A DNA stretch of 61,586 nucleotides from an uncultured Candidatus Melainabacteria bacterium (GTDB taxonomy: Bacteria; Cyanobacteriota; Vampirovibrionia; Gastranaerophilales; Gastranaerophilaceae): the NCBI GenBank assembly GCA_945910425.1, contig CAMDYM010000003.1, positions 1 to 61,586 on the forward strand, in the 5' to 3' direction. Both the position numbers and the translations under genes were made by a program. Shown piece by piece: positions 44,276 through 51,659 of the stretch (position 1 is its first letter; the number at the start of each line of letters is the position of its first letter). The notes beneath the pieces were generated by a model that was not told the origin of the DNA, did not search any database, and saw only the letters and a program-made list of their open reading frames with translations.

Positions 44276-44605
44276 ATGGCAGTACCTAAGAAAAGAACGG
44301 GACATGCGGCTCAAGGCAGCAGAAGAGCTAATTGGAAAGCTACTAAGCCGGAAACAACAAAATGTCCTAACTGTGGAGAAACAGTTTTAACACATACAGT
44401 ATGTACAGCATGCGGCACCTATAAAGGTCAACCCGTAAAATTAGCAGATAAAGCAGCAGCAGCGGCTGCCGCAGCACCTGCAAAGAAAACAGCTAAAAAA
44501 TCAACAAAAAAAGCTGCTCCAAAAGCTGAAGAAGCAAAGGTAGAAGAAACTAAAGTTGAAGAAAAGGCTGAAGAAGTTAAATCTGAAGAATCTACAGAAG
44601 AATAA
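44276..44605 (+). CDS. rpmF: 50S ribosomal protein L32 with an unusual C-terminal tail
   Basis: The first 57 residues are L32: MAVPKKRTGHAAQGSRRANW and zinc-type CPNC...CTAC. Normal L32 ends there. Here about 50 more residues follow: an Ala run (about 60-67), a Lys/Ala-rich stretch resembling histone H1 tails, then a Glu-rich tail. The frame is continuous to its stop, so the tail is encoded and not a frameshift product. AAAGGAAAG lies upstream. A tail rich in Lys then Glu might contact rRNA or proteins; this is speculation. Confidence 0.93.
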   Translation: MAVPKKRTGHAAQGSRRANWKATKPETTKCPNCGETVLTHTVCTACGTYKGQPVKLADKAAAAAAAAPAKKTAKKSTKKAAPKAEEAKVEETKVEEKAEEVKSEESTEE

Positions 44606-44618
44606 TTTAAAAGTCAGA

Positions 44619-44686
44619 GGTGACAATTTTTATTGTCACCCTGAACTTATTTCAAAATCTCAGTAAGGGTGTTGTAATAAGTTCAG
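44619..44686. repeat. Palindromic repeat between rpmF and plsX
   Basis: GGTGACAAT and ATTGTCACC form a hairpin (44619-44640). CTGAACTTATT (44641-44651) and AATAAGTTCAG (44676-44686) form an 11-bp pair. Its CCTGAACT...TTCA...ATCT core resembles 29086-29179. Confidence 0.5.
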
Positions 44687-44715
44687 ATAAACCCAAACAT
44701 TGGAGAGAGAAGGAT

Positions 44716-45780
44716 ATGTCAAGAATAGCAATAGATGCAATGGGTGGAGATTATGCACCGCGAGCAATCGTAGAAGGTTCTTTATGGGCTGCACAAGAAT
44801 ACGGTGTAGGCTTAGAGCTTGTCGGAAGAGAAGATGAAATTAATAAAGAACTTGAAAGAATAAGAAAAATTGGTTATATTCTTTCAGATTGCGGTACAAA
44901 AGGTCATAAAAGAAGAATTAAAATAGATTTAGATAAAATTGATTATACAATTACTAATGCTTCAGAAGTTATTGGAATGGGAGAAGCTGTCGGACAATCA
45001 ATCCGTAAGAAAAAAGATTCATCAATTGTAGCATCAGTCAGAGCAGTAGCAGAAGGTAGATGTGAAGCTGTTGTTTCAGCCGGTTCAACAGGTGCTGCTA
45101 TGGCTGCAAGTTTGTTCGGTCTGGGCAGAATCCACGGCGTTACAAGACCTGCTATTGCAGTTACTTTGCCGACAATGAAAGATCCTGTTGTTTTAATTGA
45201 TGGTGGTGCTAACAGTGATTGTACACCTGAAATGCTTGCGCAGTTTGCTGAAATGGGTAAAGCTTATGCTGAGCATATTGTTGGAATTGAAAACCCTAAA
45301 GTTGGTATTTTAAGTATCGGTGAAGAAGAAGGTAAAGGTAATGCTTTAGTTAAAGAAACTTATCCGATATTAAAAGAAATGGGTGAACAGGGTAAAATTC
45401 AATTTGTAGGTAATATTGAAGGAAAAGAACTTTTTATAAACAAATGTGATGTTGTTGTGTGTGACGGTTTTGCAGGAAACGTTGCATTAAAAGTTACCGA
45501 AGGTACAGCGTCAATGCTGTTAAAAATGATTTCAACCGAATTCAAATCTGACTTTGTTGGTTGTTTGATTGGATTAATGGCAAAACCTTTCTTAAGACGT
45601 ATTTTAAAACGTATTAATTGGGAAGTTTTTGGCGGTATGTTATTATTAGGAGTAAAAGGAATCTCTGTTATTGCTCACGGACGCAGTTCGTCTTATGCAA
45701 TGAAAAATGCTGTAAGGGCTGCTGTCAGAGTACTTAACAAAGATATTAATTCTAAGATAGCAGAAAATATAAACAGATAG
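44716..45780 (+). CDS. plsX: Phosphate acyltransferase PlsX
   Basis: PlsX makes acyl-phosphate from acyl-ACP for phospholipid synthesis. The protein (354 residues from ATG 44716) starts MSRIAIDAMGGDYAPRAIVE, the family opening, and has VSAGSTGAAMAA, LIDGGANSDC and CDGFAGNVALKVTEG. The open frame extends upstream to 44620 through a palindromic repeat; the ATG at 44716 has GGAGAGAGAAGG before it. It is followed closely by fabH, the standard bacterial order. Confidence 0.95.
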   Translation: MSRIAIDAMGGDYAPRAIVEGSLWAAQEYGVGLELVGREDEINKELERIRKIGYILSDCGTKGHKRRIKIDLDKIDYTITNASEVIGMGEAVGQSIRKKKDSSIVASVRAVAEGRCEAVVSAGSTGAAMAASLFGLGRIHGVTRPAIAVTLPTMKDPVVLIDGGANSDCTPEMLAQFAEMGKAYAEHIVGIENPKVGILSIGEEEGKGNALVKETYPILKEMGEQGKIQFVGNIEGKELFINKCDVVVCDGFAGNVALKVTEGTASMLLKMISTEFKSDFVGCLIGLMAKPFLRRILKRINWEVFGGMLLLGVKGISVIAHGRSSSYAMKNAVRAAVRVLNKDINSKIAENINR

Positions 45781-45789
45781 GAATTAATT

Positions 45790-46800
45790 ATGACAAAAAA
45801 TATTAAACCGCTTAGGATTGCAGGTATCGGATATAGTGTTCCGAAAACTGTTTTAACTAACGATGATTTAACAAAACTATACGAAACCTCTGATGAATGG
45901 ATTTATACAAGAACGGGTATAAAAGAACGCAGAGTTGTTTCAGGTAATGAAAATGCTGTTGATTTAGGTTATGAGGCAGCAAAAAAAGCGATAGAAAAAT
46001 CAGGTTTTAAAATCGAAGAGATAGATTGTGTAATTGCAGCATCTTCAGCTCCACCTCAATTATATCCGGCGTTAGCTTGTGATATTCAGGCAAGACTTGG
46101 TATTCCTAATTATGTACCTTCATTTGATTTGACTGCGGCTTGTACCGGTTTAATTTATGCATTGCAAGTTGCAAGAGGCTTAATTGGTGCAGGTTTATAC
46201 AAAAATATTTTGCTTGTTGCATCTGATAACAATTCCCGTTTAGTGGATTGGGAAGATAGAGGAACATCAATTCTTTTTGGTGACGGTGCTGGCGCAATGG
46301 TTGTAACAGAAGCGAAAGACGGTATTGATGATATTTTATCACTTGATGTAAGAGCTGATGGTTCTATTGGTCAATATATTTCCCTTAATACACCGGGTAA
46401 AAACTGTCCGCTTGTTGAACCTTGTGAAGAGCATGACTCTAAAATTCATATGGCAGGACGTGATGTTTACAAGTTTGTTGTAACAACTTTACCTAAATAT
46501 GTTGATAAATGTATTGAAGATGCAGGAATGACTCCGGCTGATATTGATTATTTGATACCACATCAGGCAAACCAAAGAATTATTGAAGCCCTGCAACAAA
46601 GACTTGAATATTCTGATGAGAAAGTTATTTCAAATATTAAATATTACGGAAACACATCAGCCGCGTCTATTCCGATAGCATTAGTCGAAGGTGTTGAACA
46701 AGGTAAAATTAAACTTGGTTCAACAGCAATTCTTTGCGGATTTGGTGCGGGTATGACCTGGGGTGCCGCTGTTGTAAGACTTCGCGAAGGTATTTGCTAA
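45790..46800 (+). CDS. fabH: 3-oxoacyl-ACP synthase III
   Basis: FabH condenses acetyl-CoA with malonyl-ACP to start fatty acid chains. The 336-residue protein has the Cys nucleophile in DLTAACTGLIYAL, His in DYLIPHQANQRII and Asn in YYGNTSAASIPIA, i.e. the complete Cys-His-Asn triad, plus GFGAGMTWGAAVV at the end. It lies nine bases after plsX. A convergent HTH gene ends 13 bases downstream. Confidence 0.96.
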   Translation: MTKNIKPLRIAGIGYSVPKTVLTNDDLTKLYETSDEWIYTRTGIKERRVVSGNENAVDLGYEAAKKAIEKSGFKIEEIDCVIAASSAPPQLYPALACDIQARLGIPNYVPSFDLTAACTGLIYALQVARGLIGAGLYKNILLVASDNNSRLVDWEDRGTSILFGDGAGAMVVTEAKDGIDDILSLDVRADGSIGQYISLNTPGKNCPLVEPCEEHDSKIHMAGRDVYKFVVTTLPKYVDKCIEDAGMTPADIDYLIPHQANQRIIEALQQRLEYSDEKVISNIKYYGNTSAASIPIALVEGVEQGKIKLGSTAILCGFGAGMTWGAAVVRLREGIC

Positions 46801-46813
46801 GGGTAAATAATTT

Positions 46814-47140
46814 TTACTTTTTCAAATCTTTGATATTTAAAATTGTTTTATAAATATACTCAATTTCATTTTGCGATGCTAAATTTAACCAATCGGTTAT
46901 TTTTTGTTTAATCTGCTGCGGGGATTGTTTGTGTTCGTAATTAAAAAGTTCCATTACGGGAACATTGAAAACTTTTGCGATTAAATCAAGTTTATCTGAT
47001 TGCGGAAAATGAACTCCTGATTCGATTTTTGATATATGATTTGGTTCAAGCCCTATAAGTTCAGACATTTGTTCCTGAGTAAAATGATTTCTTTTTCTCA
47101 GTTCTTTAATTCTTTTTCCCAATTGTTCTTTGCAAGTCAT
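46814..47140 (-). CDS. XRE-family HTH regulator, divergent from the prepilin gene
   Basis: The protein (108 residues from ATG 47140) starts MTCKEQLGKRIKELRKRNHF and has the helix-turn-helix TQEQMSELIGLEPNHISKIE. A longer frame reaches 47263, but GAGGAG is seven bases before the ATG at 47140. Upstream, in the gap before the divergent prepilin, are two operator-like palindromes with spacing ATA. It probably controls itself and the prepilin gene. Confidence 0.85.
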   Translation of the reverse strand: MTCKEQLGKRIKELRKRNHFTQEQMSELIGLEPNHISKIESGVHFPQSDKLDLIAKVFNVPVMELFNYEHKQSPQQIKQKITDWLNLASQNEIEYIYKTILNIKDLKK

Positions 47141-47218
47141 TTTCAGCTCCTCTATATCAAAATAATACATTTTCAGTTGCTGTAAAATGTTGATATGCGA
47201 TTGTAAATTGTAAAAAAT

Positions 47219-47233
47219 AATCGTATAACGATT
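47219..47233. promoter_or_regulatory. Operator-like palindrome 1 (HTH/prepilin gap)
   Basis: AATCGT-ATA-ACGATT is a perfect inverted repeat. It lies 79 bases upstream of the HTH start. Confidence 0.6.
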
Positions 47234-47262
47234 AAAAATACTGTAAATAGTCGATGTAAACA

Positions 47263-47278
47263 TTAAGTTTTAACTTAA
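47263..47278. promoter_or_regulatory. Palindrome TTAAGTT-TT-AACTTAA
   Basis: A perfect 16-base inverted repeat in the same gap, four bases before operator-like palindrome 2; possibly a third binding site. Confidence 0.4.
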
Positions 47279-47281
47279 AAT

Positions 47282-47296
47282 AGTTGTATAACGATA
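47282..47296. promoter_or_regulatory. Operator-like palindrome 2 (HTH/prepilin gap)
   Basis: AGTTGT-ATA-ACGATA repeats palindrome 1 with a few changes (GTATAACGAT is identical) and lies 19 bases before the prepilin ATG, next to its Shine-Dalgarno (GGAGG). Confidence 0.55.
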
Positions 47297-47314
47297 AGTT
47301 TTGGAGGAAAGAAA

Positions 47315-47980
47315 ATGAAAAAATCAGGGTTTACATTGGCAGAAGTATTAATTACTCTTGGAATTATCGGGGTTGTTGCGGCAATTACTATTCCGTCACT
47401 TATCCAAAATAATAAAGCTGCAAGGTTACGCAGTCAGTTTTTGAAATCCTATTCTACAATTCAACAGGCATTTCGGCAAATGGAAGCTGATGATGTTTCA
47501 ACAGATCCGTCTTCTTATGGCGATAATACTTTTTATAAAACATTTGGACAATATTTAAAAGTTGCTGTTCATTGCGGAAATTATTCGGCAAATAAATCTC
47601 CAGTTTGTTGGACCATAAATGCTCCTTATAAGACTTTAAACAATAAAAATAATGCTTATACTGATTATTTCGATAATGGACAATTCGTTTTAATGGACGG
47701 GACGAATGTTTTAATGGAGAATTATGCTAAGAGATTATATGTTTCTGTTGATTTGAACGGTTACAAAACTAAACCAAACCGGTGGGGGTATGATTTATTT
47801 ACTTTTGAATTTATTGACGGCGAGTTAAGAACAATGGGAAGTCCGGGAACAACACATTCTGCAAATTTAGAAAAATATTGCAGTTTAACAGATAATAGCA
47901 GCCTTAATGGTATCACTTGTGCTCATAAAGCTAAAAATGATAGTGACTATTTCAAATGGGTCATTAAAAATATCAAGTAA
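47315..47980 (+). CDS. Type IV prepilin-like protein
   Basis: The 221-residue protein starts MKKSGFTLAEVLITLGII, a class III leader: KKSG then F at +1 and E at +5 with a hydrophobic helix ending ITIPSLIQNN. PilD-type peptidase should cut after Gly. The soluble part has four or more Cys (VHCGNYSANKSPVCW, KYCSLTDN, GITCAHK), a pseudopilin pattern common in this lineage. GGAGGAAAG precedes the ATG. It is probably controlled by the divergent HTH protein. It may be a pilus subunit or a secretion/DNA-uptake pseudopilin. Confidence 0.88.
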   Translation: MKKSGFTLAEVLITLGIIGVVAAITIPSLIQNNKAARLRSQFLKSYSTIQQAFRQMEADDVSTDPSSYGDNTFYKTFGQYLKVAVHCGNYSANKSPVCWTINAPYKTLNNKNNAYTDYFDNGQFVLMDGTNVLMENYAKRLYVSVDLNGYKTKPNRWGYDLFTFEFIDGELRTMGSPGTTHSANLEKYCSLTDNSSLNGITCAHKAKNDSDYFKWVIKNIK

Positions 47981-47991
47981 ACTTAAAAACC

Positions 47992-48019
47992 TTTACTTTA
48001 CCCCTTTTTATAGTATAAT
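47992..48019 (+). promoter_or_regulatory. Promoter of fabD
   Basis: TTTACT (47992-47997), 16 bases, TATAAT (48014-48019). The TTTACCCC block (47997-48004) ends nine bases before the -10, as at hisS. Confidence 0.6.
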
Positions 48020-48063
48020 TATTTCATTAAGAAGAAAGATAGTTTATTTTGAGGGATATAAGT

Positions 48064-49011
48064 ATGACTAAAAAAATAGCGTTTGTCTTCCCGGGGCAGG
48101 GTTCTCAATCTGTTGGTATGGGAAAAGATTTGTATGAAAACTTTGATGCTGCAAAAAATGTTTTTGATACAGCGGACAAAGTTTTAGAAAAAAGTATTAC
48201 AACAATTTGTTTTGAAGGACCTGATGAGGATTTGAAACAAACAGTTAACACACAACCATCTATTGTTACAATGTCAATTGCGGCATTGGAAGCATTTCGT
48301 TCTCAGTTAAATATTGAGCCTTTTGCAACAGCAGGTCACAGTTTAGGTGAATATTGCGCAATGTATTGTTCAGGTGTAATGGATTTAGAAACTACTCTAA
48401 AAGCTATTCAAAAAAGAGCTGATTTAATGGGAGCAACCAAGGGTGGCACTATGGCAGCTATTTTAAACGCTCCTGAAGGTAGTCTTGAAAACGCATTGAA
48501 AGAAGCTTCAAGTGTTGGTTATGTAGATGTTGCAAACTATAATTCCCCGGCTCAGGTTGTTATAACAGGTGATGAAGATGCAGTTACTAAAGCGGGAGAA
48601 TTATTGTCAGCAGCCGGAGCAAGGAGAGTTGTTCCGCTTGCTGTTTCAGGAGCTTTCCACTCCAGATTTATGGAAGATGCAGGACATGAATTTGCAGATT
48701 TTGTTTCAGGATTAAACTTAAAAGACGCTCAAATTCCTGTATTTACAAATGTTGATGCAGAAAGTACTACATCAGCTGATGATTTTAGAGCAAAAATGCC
48801 TCGTCAAATCTATTCATCGGTTTACTGGACTCAAGCTATTGAGAATATGGTAAATGAAGGTGTTGATACGATTATCGAAATCGGACCGGGCAAAGTTTTA
48901 GCAGGGTTGGTTAAAAAGATTAATCCAAGCATAAAAACTTATAATATTTATGATAAAGAGTCTTTAGAAAACACGCTTAGCACTTTAAAAAAAGAGTTAG
49001 CTTTAGCATAA
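48064..49011 (+). CDS. fabD: Malonyl-CoA:ACP transacylase
   Basis: FabD loads malonyl onto ACP. The protein (315 residues from ATG 48064) starts MTKKIAFVFPGQGSQSVGMG. The catalytic Ser is in TAGHSLGEYCAM, Arg in KAIQKRADLMG, and His in VSGAFHSRFME. A TTG at 48049 is in frame, but the ATG has GAGGG at good spacing and fits the family. It is followed by a palindromic repeat and fabG. Confidence 0.96.
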   Translation: MTKKIAFVFPGQGSQSVGMGKDLYENFDAAKNVFDTADKVLEKSITTICFEGPDEDLKQTVNTQPSIVTMSIAALEAFRSQLNIEPFATAGHSLGEYCAMYCSGVMDLETTLKAIQKRADLMGATKGGTMAAILNAPEGSLENALKEASSVGYVDVANYNSPAQVVITGDEDAVTKAGELLSAAGARRVVPLAVSGAFHSRFMEDAGHEFADFVSGLNLKDAQIPVFTNVDAESTTSADDFRAKMPRQIYSSVYWTQAIENMVNEGVDTIIEIGPGKVLAGLVKKINPSIKTYNIYDKESLENTLSTLKKELALA

Positions 49012-49012
49012 A

Positions 49013-49082
49013 TAGGTTGGGCATTCAGCCCAACAAAGAAAAGAAAATGAAAGAATGTAGGTTAGGGTTTCTACCCCAACAT
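49013..49082. repeat. Palindromic repeat (GTAGGTTGGGG family), site A
   Basis: Two hairpin modules: TAGGTTGGGCATTCAGCCCA ACA (49013-49035) and TGTAGGTTAGGGTTTCTACC CCAAC (49056-49080). The same two modules occur at 54231-54292 in another order. Confidence 0.6.
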
Positions 49083-49098
49083 AATAAGGAGAAAAATT

Positions 49099-49830
49099 AT
49101 GACAGAAAGAAAAATTGCATTAATTACAGGCGGTTCACGCGGTATTGGTTTAGCTTGTGCTAAAGAACTTGCAGTTGCAGGGTGTGATATTATCATTAAC
49201 GATATTTGTGATGCTGAAAAAGCTCAACCGGCTTTAGATGAACTTAAAGCATTAGGAGCTAACGCTTATTTTTATCAATTTGACGTATCAAATGATGAAC
49301 AGGTTCAAGCAGCTGTTGATAAAATGATTGCTGAACACGGCAAAATTGATATCTTATTAAACAATGCAGGTATCACAAAAGACGGTTTATTCATACGTAT
49401 GGATATGGAACAATGGGAAAGAGTTATTAAGATTAATTTAACAAGTGCATATTGCGTAACTCATGCCGTTGTTAAATATATGATGAAAGCTCGTCAAGGT
49501 TCAATTATTAACATGTCAAGTATTGTAGGTCGTCACGGTAACGCAGGTCAAGCAAACTATTCAGCTTCAAAAGCAGGTTTAATCGGTTTAACCCAAACAT
49601 TAGCTAAAGAATTTGGTTCAAGAAATATCAGAGTTAATGCTGTGTGTCCTGGATTTATTCAAACAGCTATGACAGCAGAACTTGCTAATATTGACGATTA
49701 TTTAGCTGCAATTCCGATGAAAAGACTTGGAACACCTGAAGATATTGCTAAAGTTGTTAAATTCTTAGCTTTAGATACAGAATACGTTACAGGTCAAGCA
49801 ATTGAAGTTGCAGGTGGTTTGATGCTGTAA
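49099..49830 (+). CDS. fabG: 3-oxoacyl-ACP reductase
   Basis: FabG reduces 3-oxoacyl-ACP with NADPH. The 243-residue SDR protein has the cofactor loop TGGSRGIGLACA, NNAGITKDG, catalytic Ser in MSSIVGRHG, and Tyr and Lys in NYSASKAGLIGLTQ. AAGGAG precedes the ATG. It lies between fabD and acpP, the normal order for a fab cluster. Confidence 0.96.
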   Translation: MTERKIALITGGSRGIGLACAKELAVAGCDIIINDICDAEKAQPALDELKALGANAYFYQFDVSNDEQVQAAVDKMIAEHGKIDILLNNAGITKDGLFIRMDMEQWERVIKINLTSAYCVTHAVVKYMMKARQGSIINMSSIVGRHGNAGQANYSASKAGLIGLTQTLAKEFGSRNIRVNAVCPGFIQTAMTAELANIDDYLAAIPMKRLGTPEDIAKVVKFLALDTEYVTGQAIEVAGGLML

Positions 49831-49944
49831 TTGTAACAAATAATCGCGGGAATTGTAAATTTCTTGCAAAAAAATATTCTGCAAGTTATAATGTTGTAAG
49901 AAGAGTATTTAGTAGTAATACACAAATAATAAGAGGAAAAAAAA

Positions 49945-50181
49945 ATGAGTACATTAGAAACAGTTAAAAAAGTTGTAGTAGATCAATTAAGTGTTGATGA
50001 AAAATTAGTTACACCTGAAGCTCGTTTTACTGACGATTTAGGCGCTGATTCATTAGACACAGTTGAATTAGTTATGGCTTTAGAAGAAGAATTCAAATGC
50101 GAAATCCCTGATGAAGACGCAGAAAAAATTCAAACAGTTCAAGATGCAGTTTCTTACATCGACAGCAAATTAGGTAAGTAA
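49945..50181 (+). CDS. acpP: Acyl carrier protein
   Basis: The 78-residue acidic helical protein carries the phosphopantetheine Ser in [20 protein letters not shown], the classic DSL motif. It holds growing acyl chains for FabD, FabH, FabF and PlsX. AGAGGAAA precedes the ATG. The 115-base gap to fabF has overlapping hairpins. Confidence 0.97.
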   Translation: MSTLETVKKVVVDQLSVDEKLVTPEARFTDDLGADSLDTVELVMALEEEFKCEIPDEDAEKIQTVQDAVSYIDSKLGK

Positions 50182-50183
50182 TT

Positions 50184-50259
50184 ATCTCACTGATTGAAAT
50201 TTGAATTATTCAAAATATGTTTATATATGCGAGAGTGAGATTTTATATTTCATTCTCGC
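50184..50259 (+). promoter_or_regulatory. Competing stem structures between acpP and fabF
   Basis: ATCTCACT (50184-50191) can pair with AGTGAGAT (50234-50241). GCGAGAGTGA (50229-50238) can instead pair with TCATTCTCGC (50250-50259). The two stems share 50234-50238 and exclude each other. It may be an attenuator or mRNA processing/terminator leader setting the acpP:fabF ratio. Confidence 0.4.
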
Positions 50260-50296
50260 ATTATTTATTGTTAGAAGGAAAAAAGGGATATCTTAA

Positions 50297-51550
50297 ATGA
50301 ATAAAAGAAGAGTAGTAATTACAGGATTGGGAGCTGTAACCCCTTGCGGTATCGGTACTGATAATTTTTGGAATGCTATGTTGGAAGGTAAAAGCGGTAT
50401 TTCTTTAATTGAAAGAATTGATACTGAAAAACAAGCCGTTAAAATAGCTGCTGAAATTAAAGATACAGATTTTAATCCTGAAGATTATATGGATTCAAAA
50501 GATGCAAAAAGAATGGACAGATTTACTCAATTTGCAATGGTAGCAGCTGATGAAGCTATTGCAGATTCAGGAATTGATGAGGCTGACATTGACCCGTATA
50601 GAATCGGTGTTATTGTAAGTTCGGCTGCGGGTGGTTTCCATACATTTGAAAAAAACCACATTGCAATGATTGAAAAAGGACCTACAAAAGCTTCTCCGTT
50701 CACTGTACCTATGTTAATTGTTGACATGGCGTCAGGTCGTATTTCTATGAAACACGGTTATAAAGGCTTAAATAAAGTTGTAGTTTCTGCTTGTGCAACA
50801 GGTACACACTCTATTGGCGATGCGTTCCGTTCTATTCAATACGGAGATGCTGATGTTGTAGTTGCAGGCGGTTGTGAAGCTACTATTACAACTTTAGGTA
50901 TCGGCGCGTTTACCGCATGCCGTGCGTTATCAAAAAGAAATGATGAACCTCAAAAGGCTTCTCGTCCGTATGACAAAGACAGAGACGGTTTTATCATGGG
51001 TGAAGGCGCAGGTGTTTTGGTTCTTGAAGAATATGAACATGCTAAAGCCCGTGGAGCAAAAATTTATGCAGAAATTGCAGGTTATGGCCAAACAGCTGAT
51101 GCTCATGATATGGTTGCTCCTGATCCGGAAGGAAACGGTGCTTATAAAGCAATGGAATTTGCATTAAATGATGCTGATGTAAAACCTGAAGATATTGATT
51201 ATATCAATCCGCACGGAACAAGTACAGGTTTGGGTGATATAGCTGAATCGCAAGCAATTGAAAAAATCTTTGGCGACAAAGATGCAAATCCAAACTTACT
51301 TGTAAGTTCAACAAAGAGTATGCATGGACATATGCTTGGTGCAACAGGTGCTGTTGAAGCTATCGTTTGTGTTAAAGCTATTACTGACGGTAAAGTTCCG
51401 CCGACAATCAATCTTGATAACCAGGATGAACGAGTTGCAAATCTTGATTATGTTCCGCATAAAGCAAGAGATAAAAAAGTTCATGTGGCACTGTCAAATT
51501 CTTTCGGATTTGGCGGTCACAACGCTACTTTAATATTCAAAGAAGTTTAA
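50297..51550 (+). CDS. fabF: 3-oxoacyl-ACP synthase II
   Basis: FabF elongates fatty acids by condensing acyl-ACP with malonyl-ACP. The 417-residue protein begins RRVVITGLGAVTPCGIG. The Cys nucleophile is in VVSACATGTHSIGDAF, the two His are in INPHGTSTGLGD and KSMHGHMLGATG, and the end has ALSNSFGFGGHNATLIF. A rho-independent terminator ends the cluster. Confidence 0.97.
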   Translation: MNKRRVVITGLGAVTPCGIGTDNFWNAMLEGKSGISLIERIDTEKQAVKIAAEIKDTDFNPEDYMDSKDAKRMDRFTQFAMVAADEAIADSGIDEADIDPYRIGVIVSSAAGGFHTFEKNHIAMIEKGPTKASPFTVPMLIVDMASGRISMKHGYKGLNKVVVSACATGTHSIGDAFRSIQYGDADVVVAGGCEATITTLGIGAFTACRALSKRNDEPQKASRPYDKDRDGFIMGEGAGVLVLEEYEHAKARGAKIYAEIAGYGQTADAHDMVAPDPEGNGAYKAMEFALNDADVKPEDIDYINPHGTSTGLGDIAESQAIEKIFGDKDANPNLLVSSTKSMHGHMLGATGAVEAIVCVKAITDGKVPPTINLDNQDERVANLDYVPHKARDKKVHVALSNSFGFGGHNATLIFKEV

Positions 51551-51570
51551 TTTTTGAATAAAATATAATA

Positions 51571-51601
51571 AAGTCCCGTTTAATTTGCGGGGCTTTTTTT
51601 A
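51571..51601 (+). terminator. Terminator after fabF
   Basis: AGTCCCG and CGGGGCT pair with one G-T, followed by a T7 run. Confidence 0.85.
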
Positions 51602-51659
51602 TATGAACTTTTTTTGATTAATCTCGTTATTTAATTATAATAAAAATGTGAGGTGTGAA

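Noticed and set aside
44620-44715. N-terminal extension of plsX
   Set aside because: It reads through a palindromic repeat; the conserved PlsX start and a ribosome site lie at 44716.
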